Shown: positions 39,423-51,200 of the stretch, one piece after another
Numbering within the stretch: position 1 is the stretch's first letter
Layout of the letters: each line of letters starts with the position of its first letter
From: Antedon bifida
Taxonomy: Eukaryota; Echinodermata; Crinoidea; Comatulida; Antedonidae
DNA length: 64,000 bases
Assembly: GCA_963402885.1 (NCBI GenBank)
Contig: OY727095.1
Coordinates: 4,903,001 to 4,967,000, forward strand
Reading direction: 5' to 3'
The notes under the pieces: generated by a model
The model's database searches: none
What the model was told of the DNA's origin: nothing
Seen by the model: the letters and a program-made list of their open reading frames with translations, nothing else
Made by a program: the position numbers and the translations under genes

Positions 39423-40530
39423 TTGTTCCCAAATCTCTATTAGGCAGGTTGGAGGAAACCTTCTGCAATGTAAGTACACAAAATAATTAGTACATACATT
39501 ATTTCAAACACAAAAAAAAACAAATCACAATTATCATACAGAAATTAATATTATATTTAATTTTTTTTTCCACTTTACATTGCATTATACATTTAACATC
39601 AAATCCATTTTATGTTTTCAAAACATGTAAAAGTAACTAAATTTACCTCTAAAACGAGTACATAAAATAAACAATCACAGAAATACTATATAGACAAACG
39701 ATTTCGGGCCCAACCCCAATTTCTGCTTCGATTGTTGTTCCCTATTTTATAGAAATTATTACATTAAAATATATATATATATATTTATAATAAAATCCCT
39801 AGTCATTTTGGAATTTATAAAATAGGATAAATAGTAGAAAATTCAGTACTAATTCCCCATATTCTTCTTTATTCAAAAATCTTGCATCTATGCAATTTTG
39901 AATGCTTACATTTATCTCAAATATTACCGAATAACATACAAAAAATAACTAAAATTTATTTTATATTGTTTTTATATATTTTTGAGTCCAAGAAAGGGAT
40001 CCAGGTTTAATTAGTTTTTGATGAAGTGGTGGCTACCGCTAGACAAGAAGCAGCTCGGAGTCGGTTATACCTTTCCCGAGAGCTGAGCAGCCTTCACCCA
40101 TACCTGCATCTGCCACTAAACTTTGCTGCTAATTTGTATCTTTACAATAACATATCTCCATGTACATTCTCTATAAAATCCAACTTGGGCTTGTCATAAA
40201 CGTCCTGGAAAATCTGGCTTCTAGAATTCATTTTAAAAAGTAGGAAAATAATTGTGGGACGACCTTAAGAAAGTTTCAGATTCATGGAGTTCATTTCCAA
40301 GAAATACAAAGAATAAAGATGATTTGTGCTGGTGAAAATTCATTCTACTATGGCAGTTAGCTCGCTTGTCTGTCACACATGTGATAAACAAAAAACTGGC
40401 ACAAAAAGCTTGCTGTTCGAATGAAAATTACTAAAAAGCATATTTTATAAACATAAAAGCACTTTTATGAAACATATGTATTTTCAAGGGATTTGGTCAT
40501 TGGATGTCGTGTTCGATCCGCAAGCCAACG
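39423..40530. other. region 3' of the UBTD gene
   Basis: Downstream of the UBTD stop on the minus strand. The first several hundred bases are probably 3' untranslated region. A G+C-richer block at 40020-40130 (…AGCTCGGAGTCGGTTATACC…) has no open frame and may be conserved UTR or a repeat. I could not fix the poly(A) site. Confidence 0.35.
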
Positions 40531-43500
40531 TCAGGCATCAACCGGTGTTGGATTTGCCTGCGAAACAATAACTTGTATTATAAAACCCTTGGGAATCTTA
40601 ATCTCCTCGATTTTTATCTTGTCCGTGAGAAGTTTACCGGAGTAAAACCATCGCTGATGATGGGGGTCAATGCCCTCGGTTTGCTGTAGGCGACGTTTCA
40701 CGTGTAAAACTGTATCAGTGGAACGTACACTTAGTTTTATTTCTTTTCCGAGTGAAAGTCTTAATTTAAGAATGGCCTCCACGCCACCTTCAGGGTCGCA
40801 TTCTGCCCCTGTTGCGTCTGATTCGCTATTGTCATCTACCATATTGATAGGTGGGCTTAAGCAGTATACAGGTAGTATATAACGATTTCCTAACTCGTCA
40901 TAACAGTCTGTTAATGATCCTGAAAAAAATAATATTTATATTATTTAATATTTTATACCATTTGGTGGGAAATGGTTTGTACGGTTGAAGTGGGCCTCTG
41001 TTATTCGTTTGAATTGACTGCCAGAGCCCATTGCATTTTGGGTAATGCTAACGACCACCAACTGATTTAAATGATTATTTAGAAGCAAAAATTGGGCAGA
41101 AATGGAGTTGATATAAAAATTATTTTATAAAAATCCATTTTGAAATAAACAATTTATTTGGCGTTATGCAGCAGAAACAGACCCTTAGATCCCAGTGGAC
41201 TGAAAACGTGCATAAGTTGGAATGAATGTCCAGGGTCATATAAAACTGACCATGTCCATTTCAACTACCACTGGTACCAAGGTTGAGCTAGTATTCTTAT
41301 TAACCACAGAGACACTTTGTTAAATTGTGAACAGATTCTTACTTCTCTCAAATAATTCCTCAAGGAACCACGTCAATCAAAGTGTAATAAATTTGAGGGA
41401 TTTATTATAAAAATTGATACTTTTAATCATTGCAAAATAAACCTCAAAATGTTTGCAAATTGTGTTAATTAGTGTAGTGTGAATAAATAACGACGTAAAA
41501 CTGAAACATTCTGTAATTCTAGATAAAATAATTATAACCATAATGCTAAATCTATGTCATGTCTGATTTTTTTTTAAATACAATATAAACTTTACAAGGG
41601 CATTAGAATAAAATAGTTTTATGGTTAAACTGAATGTTTCAAATTTATTGTTTAATTTCACCTTACTGGTTTATATTAAGACTGATTGATTTAAAGTTGA
41701 TTTATAGAGTTTAAAGAATTAAGTTTGCACCTCATAAGTTTACTTACTATATACAAAGGTAACAATATATGCACTGTACTTGATTTATATTTTAAATTCA
41801 AGTTTGATAAACTTTAATTTAACTTTTTTGTATACAATTACAAATATAGTTCCAGAAGCCATGCTATTATTACTGTTATTAATTTCAAATGTTTAATATA
41901 CTATTAAATTAGTATTATATTCAATTGTTAAACTAACTCTGTGGGAAGTAATGCTGAACACATTCTCAAAGATATGCATTTATGTTTAATGAATATATTG
42001 TCAACAAAATAAATTTTATTTTACATGAATATTAACTTAATAATTATTTGAATTTAATATTTTTAATATTGCATTGTAAATAAATTCTATGATGAGGAAA
42101 TAAAAGTGGGTCGAACCTACATAAGACTAAAAAAGAAAATGTTTATGTAAATTGATGTTTTAATGTAAATTGTATATTTTAAATGTTATTTCCTCTTAAA
42201 GTCAGCTGTACTGCTGTTGGAGCTACTGTACCCTTGTAATAAAGTTGAATAAATAGGTAAATAATAGTAATCAAAATAAGCCTTAAGCCTTGGACTTGAA
42301 CAACGACAAGACGACAAGAAAAAGGCAATGCCAGAGAGGGCGCAATATTTGTACTGGTTCCTGGCAAAAAAGAACCGTTCGCGACAGGGTTTGCAATAAC
42401 ACTGGCGACTAGAATTAAAGGTAGGACCCCTGTAGCAATGGGTATAGCATCCAGTATAATCCCTGCTAAAATTATGTGTTAATTTGTAACATTGGACAGG
42501 GACTTAAACCACTAATTTTACCTATTTTTACCGTCATTATCCACACTTTGATAACTCCCCTCACAAGAGATGTGCTGGGTTGTATAAAATGCAAGTTCAC
42601 CCTGTATATACACTGGTCTGCTGTTTTATCCGATGTTTGTTCCACAACTTTTTTTAAATATGTCCAGTATTATGGTAGAGAGTCTTGAACCTGACATCGA
42701 TCTCATGACTGTATTTATTATGCATATTTCTGAGAACGTAAAAAAAAATGTACAAGTAGTGAGTAACTTACCACTAGGACATGTTATACTGGCTCCATCA
42801 ACAATAGCTTGTGCCAAATCAAAATCATTTGTTTCCAGAGCGGTTGCTGCTCCTAACAGAGCATCCCAGATTTCTTTTCTGCCTTCGTAGCAAGGTGCAG
42901 TTTCCCAGAATTCGTCACGTTTACTTCTTAACTGTCCACTTGTGAGGGGTACGTCACTTTTCCATTTAGGGCTCTCTTTCTTTAATGGTTGATTTCGTCC
43001 TATAGGCACTTGGATGGAAAAATTATTTATGAAGTAATATTTACATTTAAACTTGAAAAGGGTTAAAGTAATATACAAATAATGAATGTTTATGAGTGTA
43101 ATGGTACAAATAATGGCATGAGGTGATTGATATAATATAACCTTTTATCATTCACCAAATGCCATTATTTGTACCATTATATGAATATAAAACATTCATT
43201 ATTTGTTTTATAACATCTAAATATATTCCTTCATTTGATTTTTGAATCAGATTGATTGAATCAAAATAAAAGATAGGCCTACAATTGATTCACATTGATC
43301 TCTCCAAAAATTCCATCGCGAAACGAGAGTTCAATGTGTCAATGTTTGTTATTGTTAACAAAATAGGCAGCGCTGTTGTATTTTACAATTTAAATGTTCG
43401 TAAATGTGTTGTCCTCCGCGTAACATTTTCACCCCGTACGTTTAAAAAGTACTATTGAATGACCGTTCAAAAGTGCGTACTATTATTGCACACCATGTGA

Positions 43501-44919
43501 CCCACAATCAGACCGTTGTATGGTGCATACTATTGCATGCCACGTGACACACAATCAGGAATTTGTGTATATATAGTGTATATATATATATATATATATC
43601 ATTCATCTTCCATTGGTTCTATACACCTCCCAGTAGTTTTAATTTAATAAATTATTACTGCATTTACTTACAGAATCCAATTACATGAAATTGAATGTTA
43701 TTGTAATTAACTTAATGTTATGACATTTTCATTAGGTTCATTGTTGTTATGCGGCGAACGGATGGTAGAACATTTCCATTAAAATATGAAATATATATAA
43801 TAATTAATATGTATGCTTTAAATGTAATTTTGTCAAGATTATACAAGAGCTTTTAAATTGCAACGACCTAGGACTACGAATTATTATTATGTATTCTTTA
43901 TACTGGGTGACCTCTTCAGTCAAAGACTGTTCTCCCAGAGGGCCCAGTTGTGGTTCAGTGATTTGTGACAGTGGCTGTGTGTGAACTAGTACACCGGGGT
44001 AACCCCCTACTCGTCATAAAAGATGTACTAGGTTCTTTAAAGTGCACATGAACCAGATGTGTACACTGGACTTACGGTTTATAGTCTTTATCCAAGAAGA
44101 CTCGTTCTACCACCAGAACTATGGAGCGAGTAAGGCTTGAACCCTTGTCAATGTTTTGGTTACGTATTACCACTGTACGTCCCACTGTCTTAACCGATCG
44201 GTCACTCACACGCTCGGATTATTTTGAATTTGTATTAGAATTTGCAAAAACTTTGTCACAGATTCGAGTGAGGGACCACTTCTCAATTCCCCTGAATGCG
44301 TGCAATGAATTAAACATGACGTAACTAGTTCCTAGCAAATCAAAAGCTCTTTATAATTAAACTAAATCAACAATATTATTAAATGAAAAATATTGTGAGA
44401 CAAAAAATGTATGTAAAATGATATAAAAACATTATAATACAAGTGCAAACATTGATGTTAGTAAGTACACCGAAGGAAGAGAGGGGACACACCACTTAAC
44501 AACATACTCAACATAATTATGTAACCTCACACTCAATCAGTAATATGTTTAATCAAGTTTATATAATATTAATAAAAAAAACGAGTACTGTCACTAATAA
44601 AAAAAAAAAGTATTTCTGATTGATGCTGGCTCTAACAAAGAACATGCAATAATATTAATAGGAATTTTATCCAGTTGTTCTACACATTCATGTGTAATAT
44701 ATGCTTTAATATTAACATTCAATTTAAAGACCTAGGCCCAACTAAATGAATGCCATTGTTATTTCACCACCAAACCACACAACAGACACAGTTGTATTTC
44801 ACTGCACTGCGGGTCTCTCCAGGCCCTCCGTGGAAAATCTTACTCGAACCAACGGTTCCATCTGAAGATTCACCTCGACCATTCCCTGCATCGTTTGATG
44901 AGCTGAAACAGCCACCCAT
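40531..44919 (-). CDS. UBTD2: ubiquitin domain-containing protein (UBTD1/UBTD2 orthologue), complete
   Basis: Three coding exons on the minus strand: 44919-44844 (ends phase 1), 43008-42772 (ends phase 1) and 40919-40531 (TAA/TGA-type stop at 40533-40531). Donors are A|GTAAGA and G|GTAAGT; acceptors end CCAAG and TTTCAG. The product is 233 aa, close to vertebrate UBTD2. It starts MGGC, with Gly2 and Cys4 suited to myristoylation and palmitoylation as in vertebrate homologues. The UBTD N-terminal domain (about residues 27-130) contains [30 protein letters not shown] and GRKEIWDAL, then CYDELGNRY and PVYCLSPP. A ubiquitin-like domain fills about residues 151-233 ([37 protein letters not shown]) and does not end in the Gly-Gly needed for conjugation. 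In known UBTD proteins the N-terminal domain binds UBE2D-type ubiquitin-conjugating enzymes. UBTD1 versus UBTD2 cannot be fixed, since the duplication is probably vertebrate. Confidence 0.93.
43079..43203. mobile_element. foldback (hairpin) element in UBTD intron 1
   Basis: The left arm (AATGAATGTTTATGAGTGTA then ATGGTACAAATAATGGCAT) pairs with the right arm (ATGCCATTATTTGTACCATT then ATATGAATATAAAACATTC). The loop is short and AT-rich. About 50-nt arms, no coding capacity. Confidence 0.75.
43574..43600. repeat. TA microsatellite
   Basis: An interrupted (TA)n run (TATATATATAGTG, then TATATATATATATATAT). Confidence 0.8.
43905..44228 (-). mobile_element. tRNA-derived SINE in UBTD intron 1
   Basis: The minus strand begins GAGTGACCGATCGGTTAAGA (A box) and, about 55 nt later, ACAAGGGTTCAAGCCTTACT (B box). 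The body contains GTGTACACATCTGGTTCATG, ACATCTTTTATGACGAGTAG and GGGGTTACCCCGGTGTAC. A diverged body fragment with CGGGGTAACCCTACTC and TCAGATGTGTACACTTG recurs at about 52358-52430 inside MMS19. Confidence 0.7.
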
Positions 44920-45266
44920 CTTGAAATGGGTGTTTTCTCCCCGTTATCCCAGCAATCAAGATGTTACTTTTTTCTTCTTTACATATAACATTGGGGCTAG
45001 GCTAGGCCTATTGATTAAATCTATTTGTATTTTTCTGCTACCAAAACAGTTCATTAGGACACGGAGATGACGACACCAAAATGTTTTTATTAAATGCGTA
45101 TTCAATTGTTGTCAAAATATAATATATTTAATTTAATATAAACATAATAAATATGTACAATACAGATAAAATATTTTATAATGTATTGAAATAAAAATGT
45201 AATTTTACTATATACAGGCTGTCAAAATGTATATTATTGTAATTTCGAGCCTGTAATTTAAACAAA
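44920..45266. promoter_or_regulatory. bidirectional promoter interval between UBTD and MMS19
   Basis: Only 347 bp separate the UBTD start codon (minus, 44919) from the MMS19 start codon (plus, 45267), so both 5' untranslated regions and core promoters must share it unless upstream non-coding exons exist. I see no TATA box convincingly placed for either gene. The MMS19 start has a good context (AACAAAATGGCTGCG). The AT-rich middle, 45080-45240, could be the nucleosome-free core. Confidence 0.6.
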
Positions 45267-48200
45267 ATGGCTGCGCCCGTGTGGCAGGCAAGTATTGAAG
45301 ATTATGTTTGGGGAAATCAGGAAAGTGCTCTTTTAACTATAACTAATGGTATGTTTAATTATTTGTTACGGTTAATAGTTTTATTAAATGTATAATCCTT
45401 TGAATTTTAAATAGCTTTTAGTAGGCCTAGGCCCACAAGAAAGTTAGCCAATCAAGCTACATCATGACACACTAACACTGTCACCGCTGGGAACAAACTG
45501 GAACTGCATGGACTAGCCTAGATAGTAAGGTGCCGATAGTAAAGGTAGAGAAGCAATGCGGCCTAGGCCTAGAGGTTTTTGTCTTATGCAGAGATATGTA
45601 TAACAATGCAAGATGTAAATATTATGTGAATGATTATCATATTTCTTTCCATTCATGATGATAAATATAATTTAATATCTCATAAATAAATATGACTTTT
45701 TTACGTGATGATCATGATTGACATCATCATGTATTGATTATTATTTATTAATAATATTAATATAATATATTTGTATGTTTCAGGTGTAAACAACGATGAC
45801 ATTAAATTACTGACTCTTATTGAATATCTTGGGTAAGAAATGATATTTGTCTTTTTTTTTTTTCAATTTAGAGATTAAACCATGGAGTTGTTAATTAAAT
45901 TAATCTGAACTACGAGATTCCTATCTATATATACATAAAACATATTTTTCCAAAAAAAATTAAATCCATATCATATAGTTACAGTAATTGTATTCATTTC
46001 ATTTATGTGGTTTTATTTTCAGTCAACATTTATTGAGCACTGATCATGACATCAGAGCAAGAGCTACTAGATTCCTATCAGAAGTATTGCACAATATTCC
46101 CAATGACAAATTTTCAACTCCTGAAGGTATTTAATTCATTATTGTCCATATTGATTTTAATTAAAATGGCTGGAGAATTGTTACACTCAATGATTGATGG
46201 AGATAGTTCAGGCTAGTGTCTATTTAGGTTCCATATAAAAATATCTCTATGATTTAAGTTATAAGAATTGTACATATAAATAATACCTTTTAAATCTATT
46301 AATTTGTGCAAATCCCTGATCGAAAAAAAAAAGAAGAGATTATTAAGGTGGGTGATACCCACACAAATATACTGTGCAATTTATAAATGTTTTTTTGTAG
46401 TTGGTCATCTTGTGGCATTCTATTGTGATAGGCTGAAGGATCATCATTCAGTCACTCCTCATGCATTATTGGGCTTGCTAGCTCTGGTGAGTTAAAAAGT
46501 TAAAATTCTCAAACAGATTAAAAAAAGTAAAAATTCTTTGTGTTCTATTTATCAGATATGTGTTATTAAATTATTTATATTTTGTTACAAATATTGTATT
46601 AACACAATTCTTTAGCTGTGTGAAGAAATCGAAGACCCATATTCTATTAATAGCAAATGACCCATATTCTATTAATAGCAATTGACCCATATTCTATTAA
46701 TAGTAATTGACCAATATTCTATTAATAGCAATTGACCCATATTCTATTAATAGCAATTAAACATTATTCTATTAATTGCAAATGACCCATATTCTATTAA
46801 TAGCAATTGACCCATATTCTATTAATAGCAATTGACCCATATTCTATTAATAGCAATTTACCCATATTCTATTAATAGCAATTGACCCATATTCTATTAA
46901 TAGCAATTGACCCATATTCTATTAATAGCAATTTACCCATATTCTATTAATAGCAATTGACCCATATTCTATTAATAGCAATTTACCCATATTCTATTAA
47001 TAGCAATTGACCCATATTCTATTAATAGCAAATGACCCGTATTCTATTAATAGCAAATGACCCATATTCTATTAATAGCAATTGACCCATATTCTATTAA
47101 TAGCAATTAAACATTATTCTATTAATTGCAAATGACCCATATTCTATTAATAGCAATTGACCCATATTCCATTAATAGCAATTGACCCATATTCTATTAA
47201 TAGCAATTTACCCATATTCTATTAATAGCAATTGACCCATATTCTATTAATAGCAATTGACCCATATTCTATTAATAGCAATTTACCCATATTCTATTAA
47301 TAGCAATTGACCCATATTCTATTAATAGCAATTTACCCATATTCTATTAATAGCAATTGACCCATATTCTATTAATAGCAAATGACCCGTATTCTATTAA
47401 TAGCAAATGACCCATATTCTATTAATAGCAAATGACCCGTATTCTATTAATAGCAAATGACCCGTATTCTATTAATAGTTTTCCTCATTGGATAATTCTT
47501 CATTCTTTTTGTTTTCTTAATTAGAGTGACTTTAAGCATCTTGCAAATGGTGATGAAGTGTTAATAGTACAGGCCATTTTAAAAGAAGTGCATGTCCAAA
47601 TGCTAATGCAGGTTGACCGTCGGTCAGTATTTAACATCATTGCAAGATTTCTGGACACCAGACTTACTGGTAAAGTTGACATTGGATTCATTAATGACAA
47701 CGAAAAATAAAGAAATTAGTTCATACTTTTTAGCAAACACAAACCAAGCTCCCTATCGCATACAACCTTGAAAATGCAAAAGTCATATACAATTTCAGCC
47801 TCATTCTATCCCGAAGCTAAAAGCAATCATTTTTTTATGAACATTCTTTTTGACATAATTATGTTTTATATTAATTTTGTTTGTTTCAGAATTAAAAAAG
47901 TTAGGTAATGATTTTGTTTATGGTTATATGCAAGCAATGGATGGCGAGAAAGACCCGAGAAATTTGATCATTGTGTTTCGATGTATCCCCATAATCATTC
48001 AGAACTTTCAATTTGGTGAGAATTTAAATTACAAATATTTCTTCAGAAAAAAAAAGAAAATGTAGGCTATAACTCGCATCACGAGATAAGCAGAAATCTT
48101 CTACCTTAACATGTTTTGTATATTATCCTTTAGAACGTTTTTGTGAGGAACTGTTTGAGGTTACCTCATGTTACTTTCCAATTGACTTCGCCCCGCACCC

Positions 48201-51200
48201 AAACGATCCACATGGGGTTACCACTCAAGAGCTCATTGCTGGTTTACGAAAATGTTTGTCAGCAACATCAAAGTTTGCTCAGGTGAGTCAACTCAAAAAT
48301 AATAAATTAATAGCTTCAAAGTTCTTAGTAAAGCCCGGCGCACACTATAGCTATCGGCTGAGCCAACTGGCATGAATAACACTAACAAATTTGCCGCAAA
48401 CTGTGATCGCGTTCTATCGGACGCATACTAAACGCATTCAGTACGAGAATTTCTGATTGGATAATTACTACGCTATACGACATGCGATGACATATTTTAA
48501 TAAATTAGAATATGTCATGCGCAGCCGAATCCTCACGAATTGTCCGACGCACACATTGAGCAAAGTGTTAATCGTGTCAGTTGACTCAGGCGATAGTTAT
48601 AGTATGCGCCAGGCTTTAGTTATGAAAATAGCTAATATAAATTAAACTTTGTATTAACTGATGTCACTTATTTCTGTACAGTTTTGTCTACCAATGTTAA
48701 TGGAGAAAGTTTCATCGGATATACCAAGTGCTAAACTAGACTCTTTCCAGACACTTACAGCTTGTGCTAAATCATATGATGCTTTGTCATTTTCTGGTTA
48801 CATGGAGGCTATATGGTCAGCATGTAGGAGAGAGGTAGAGTACGACAAGTGCTTTCCAGGGTCTTATGTCCATTGCTATTGTCTCTAAATTTCTCCATGA
48901 AGAGCCATTTTTGGTGTCTGCCTGTCGTCGTTGAGTGTGCCTAGGCCGACCTCTTTCCCTCTTCCCTTGCCTATGTTTTGTGATACTTGTTGTCAGTTTC
49001 CTTAGTGTGTGCCCTAGTACCAATTTTACTTTTCACTGGGTCGTAGTTCAATATTGCAAATTTTGTCTGGCTAATGGATATTGATTATTAATACAGTATT
49101 TATATCTGTTGGTGCATCTGAATAATCAAACTACAATTTCACATATCTGGTAGGTTATTGACACAATGTATGTAAATTCTAAAAACTGATTAAAATAAAA
49201 TAAAAATGGAACGATTGATTGATCGTTCAATTGATTGATTGATAATTTGATATATTTCAATGCAGGTATTTCAAGCAGTAAACAAAGATGTAGAGATGGC
49301 TGCACTCGAGTCCCTCCATCATGTTGTCAAGAAGTATTCATCAGGGATATTTGATAACTCATCGACTGCCTCGCTTGACAGTTCACTAGATACCATAATT
49401 AGAGGTATAATAATAATGATAAAAAATAACCCATTGGATAATGAAGTAAACTTGTGAACCAAAAAAGCAAGGTTTTAAAAAATATATATATATGTTTCCC
49501 ATTGGACAGTGAAGATTTGTTCGACCATTGAACTAAAAAAAAAAAAAATTTTTAATGTATATACTGTATACTGTACCTGTACCTTACAGTTATATATTAC
49601 TGCATATATTTGTTTCTCATTGAATAATGAAGATTTGTTTGATCATTGAATAACTAACCTGTTTGTTGTTTGGTTTGTTGTTTATTGATTTCCACAAATA
49701 AATATTTCTTTATAGTTAATTAAGTTAAAATGTGGATGGTGGTCAAAAGAAGTCCTTTAAGCAGAGACCACCATTTACATAATAGAAAAACAATAATTGA
49801 AAAAAATAAATAAATAAATGAAAGGTAGAGTGGTTTATAACACATAACTTGTATAACATATTGCATATTTGATTCCCAGAGTGCAAGCAGTTCATACAAG
49901 AACCTGAACTGAGGCTAATTCAACCATGTTGTGCTCTTTTACGAGCAGTAGCTGGTGCTTCAGACCCTGCATGTTGTAAGGTTGTACAAACTATTGTACC
50001 TCAACTGTTGGAGCAATACCGGATTAGTTCACAGGTAAAGTGGGCTCAAGTATTCTGGGACTAATGGGGGCTTGTTGTGAAGAAACCTGCTTTATTACCC
50101 ATAAAGCATTGTGACAAAATCATGCAACTCTTTTCTAGGCAACAACTAAACTGAAAATTATAGATGTTATCATTGGTCTTCTGTCTGTTACCAAGAATAC
50201 ATGTCTGTCAACTGATGTTAGTCATCCGGCCTTGTCAATCAAGGATGACATCATCACTATATTAAGCGAAATCCAACAGGATTCGAACTCGGAATTGCGA
50301 CAGATTGGGGTTATGGGGTTTGGTGTTCTAGTGATGTTGAATGGACTGTTAGATGCTAAAGACGTTGATCTGGTTGGTGAGCATCTTATTAACGGTTTCT
50401 TCAATGATAGTGAAACACCAGTGAGGTATGGATATTGATAAATTTATTAGAGGTATCATGAATATTCATAAATTGATTAGAGAACATGAATATTCATAAA
50501 TTGATTAGAGAATGCATGAATATTCATATATTGATTAGAGAATGTATGAATATTCATAATTTTATTTTAGATAGAATGAATATGAATGAAAATAATTATG
50601 ATAGCCAACTTGAAGATGACTAAAGCTAGATTATTATTTTTTCAAAATTGAATGACGTATATTTAGTTCACATCACATTTTGTTTTTTGTATATTTCAGA
50701 GTTCAATGTTCACAGTCACTGTCAAACATGTCATCTAAACATTCTGATGTTGTTAAAATGAAGCTGATGCCAGAATTATCAAATTTGTTTCAGACTGGTT
50801 AGTTTTTTATATTATTTCTGTTAAAAATTGTTAAAAACATTAATTAATGTCAAATCTTATCTCTGTAAAATACAATACATAAATTTGTATATTTGTTTTT
50901 TTATTTTGTAGGTGTGGTTCCCATGGAAAATCAAAATGGTCTTGCATCAACAGAATCAATTATAAACATGCTTGCAACTATAGCAACGCACTCTGACCTC
51001 ATCCACTCAATTATTCCATTGCTGCTGGATTATATTTTTAGTATTGGTAAAGGTAATATGTGATGAAATTGAGATCTTTTGATCTTTATTAAATTATGAT
51101 GTCATAGTTGGTTAAAGATGTATTGTCTCCCAAAAACATGAAAAATTTAGATTAATTAAATCAGACTTTGAATATGTTATTTTGTAGTTTTAATAAAGTT

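Noticed and set aside
42179..42367. Short minus-strand frame between UBTD exons 2 and 3
   Set aside because: Checked as a possible alternative UBTD exon. UBTD exons 2 and 3 join in phase without it, and it has no homology to the family.
44750..45070. 106-codon plus-strand frame upstream of MMS19
   Set aside because: It is antisense to UBTD exon 1, whose MGGC start and matching splice phase explain the coding-like composition.
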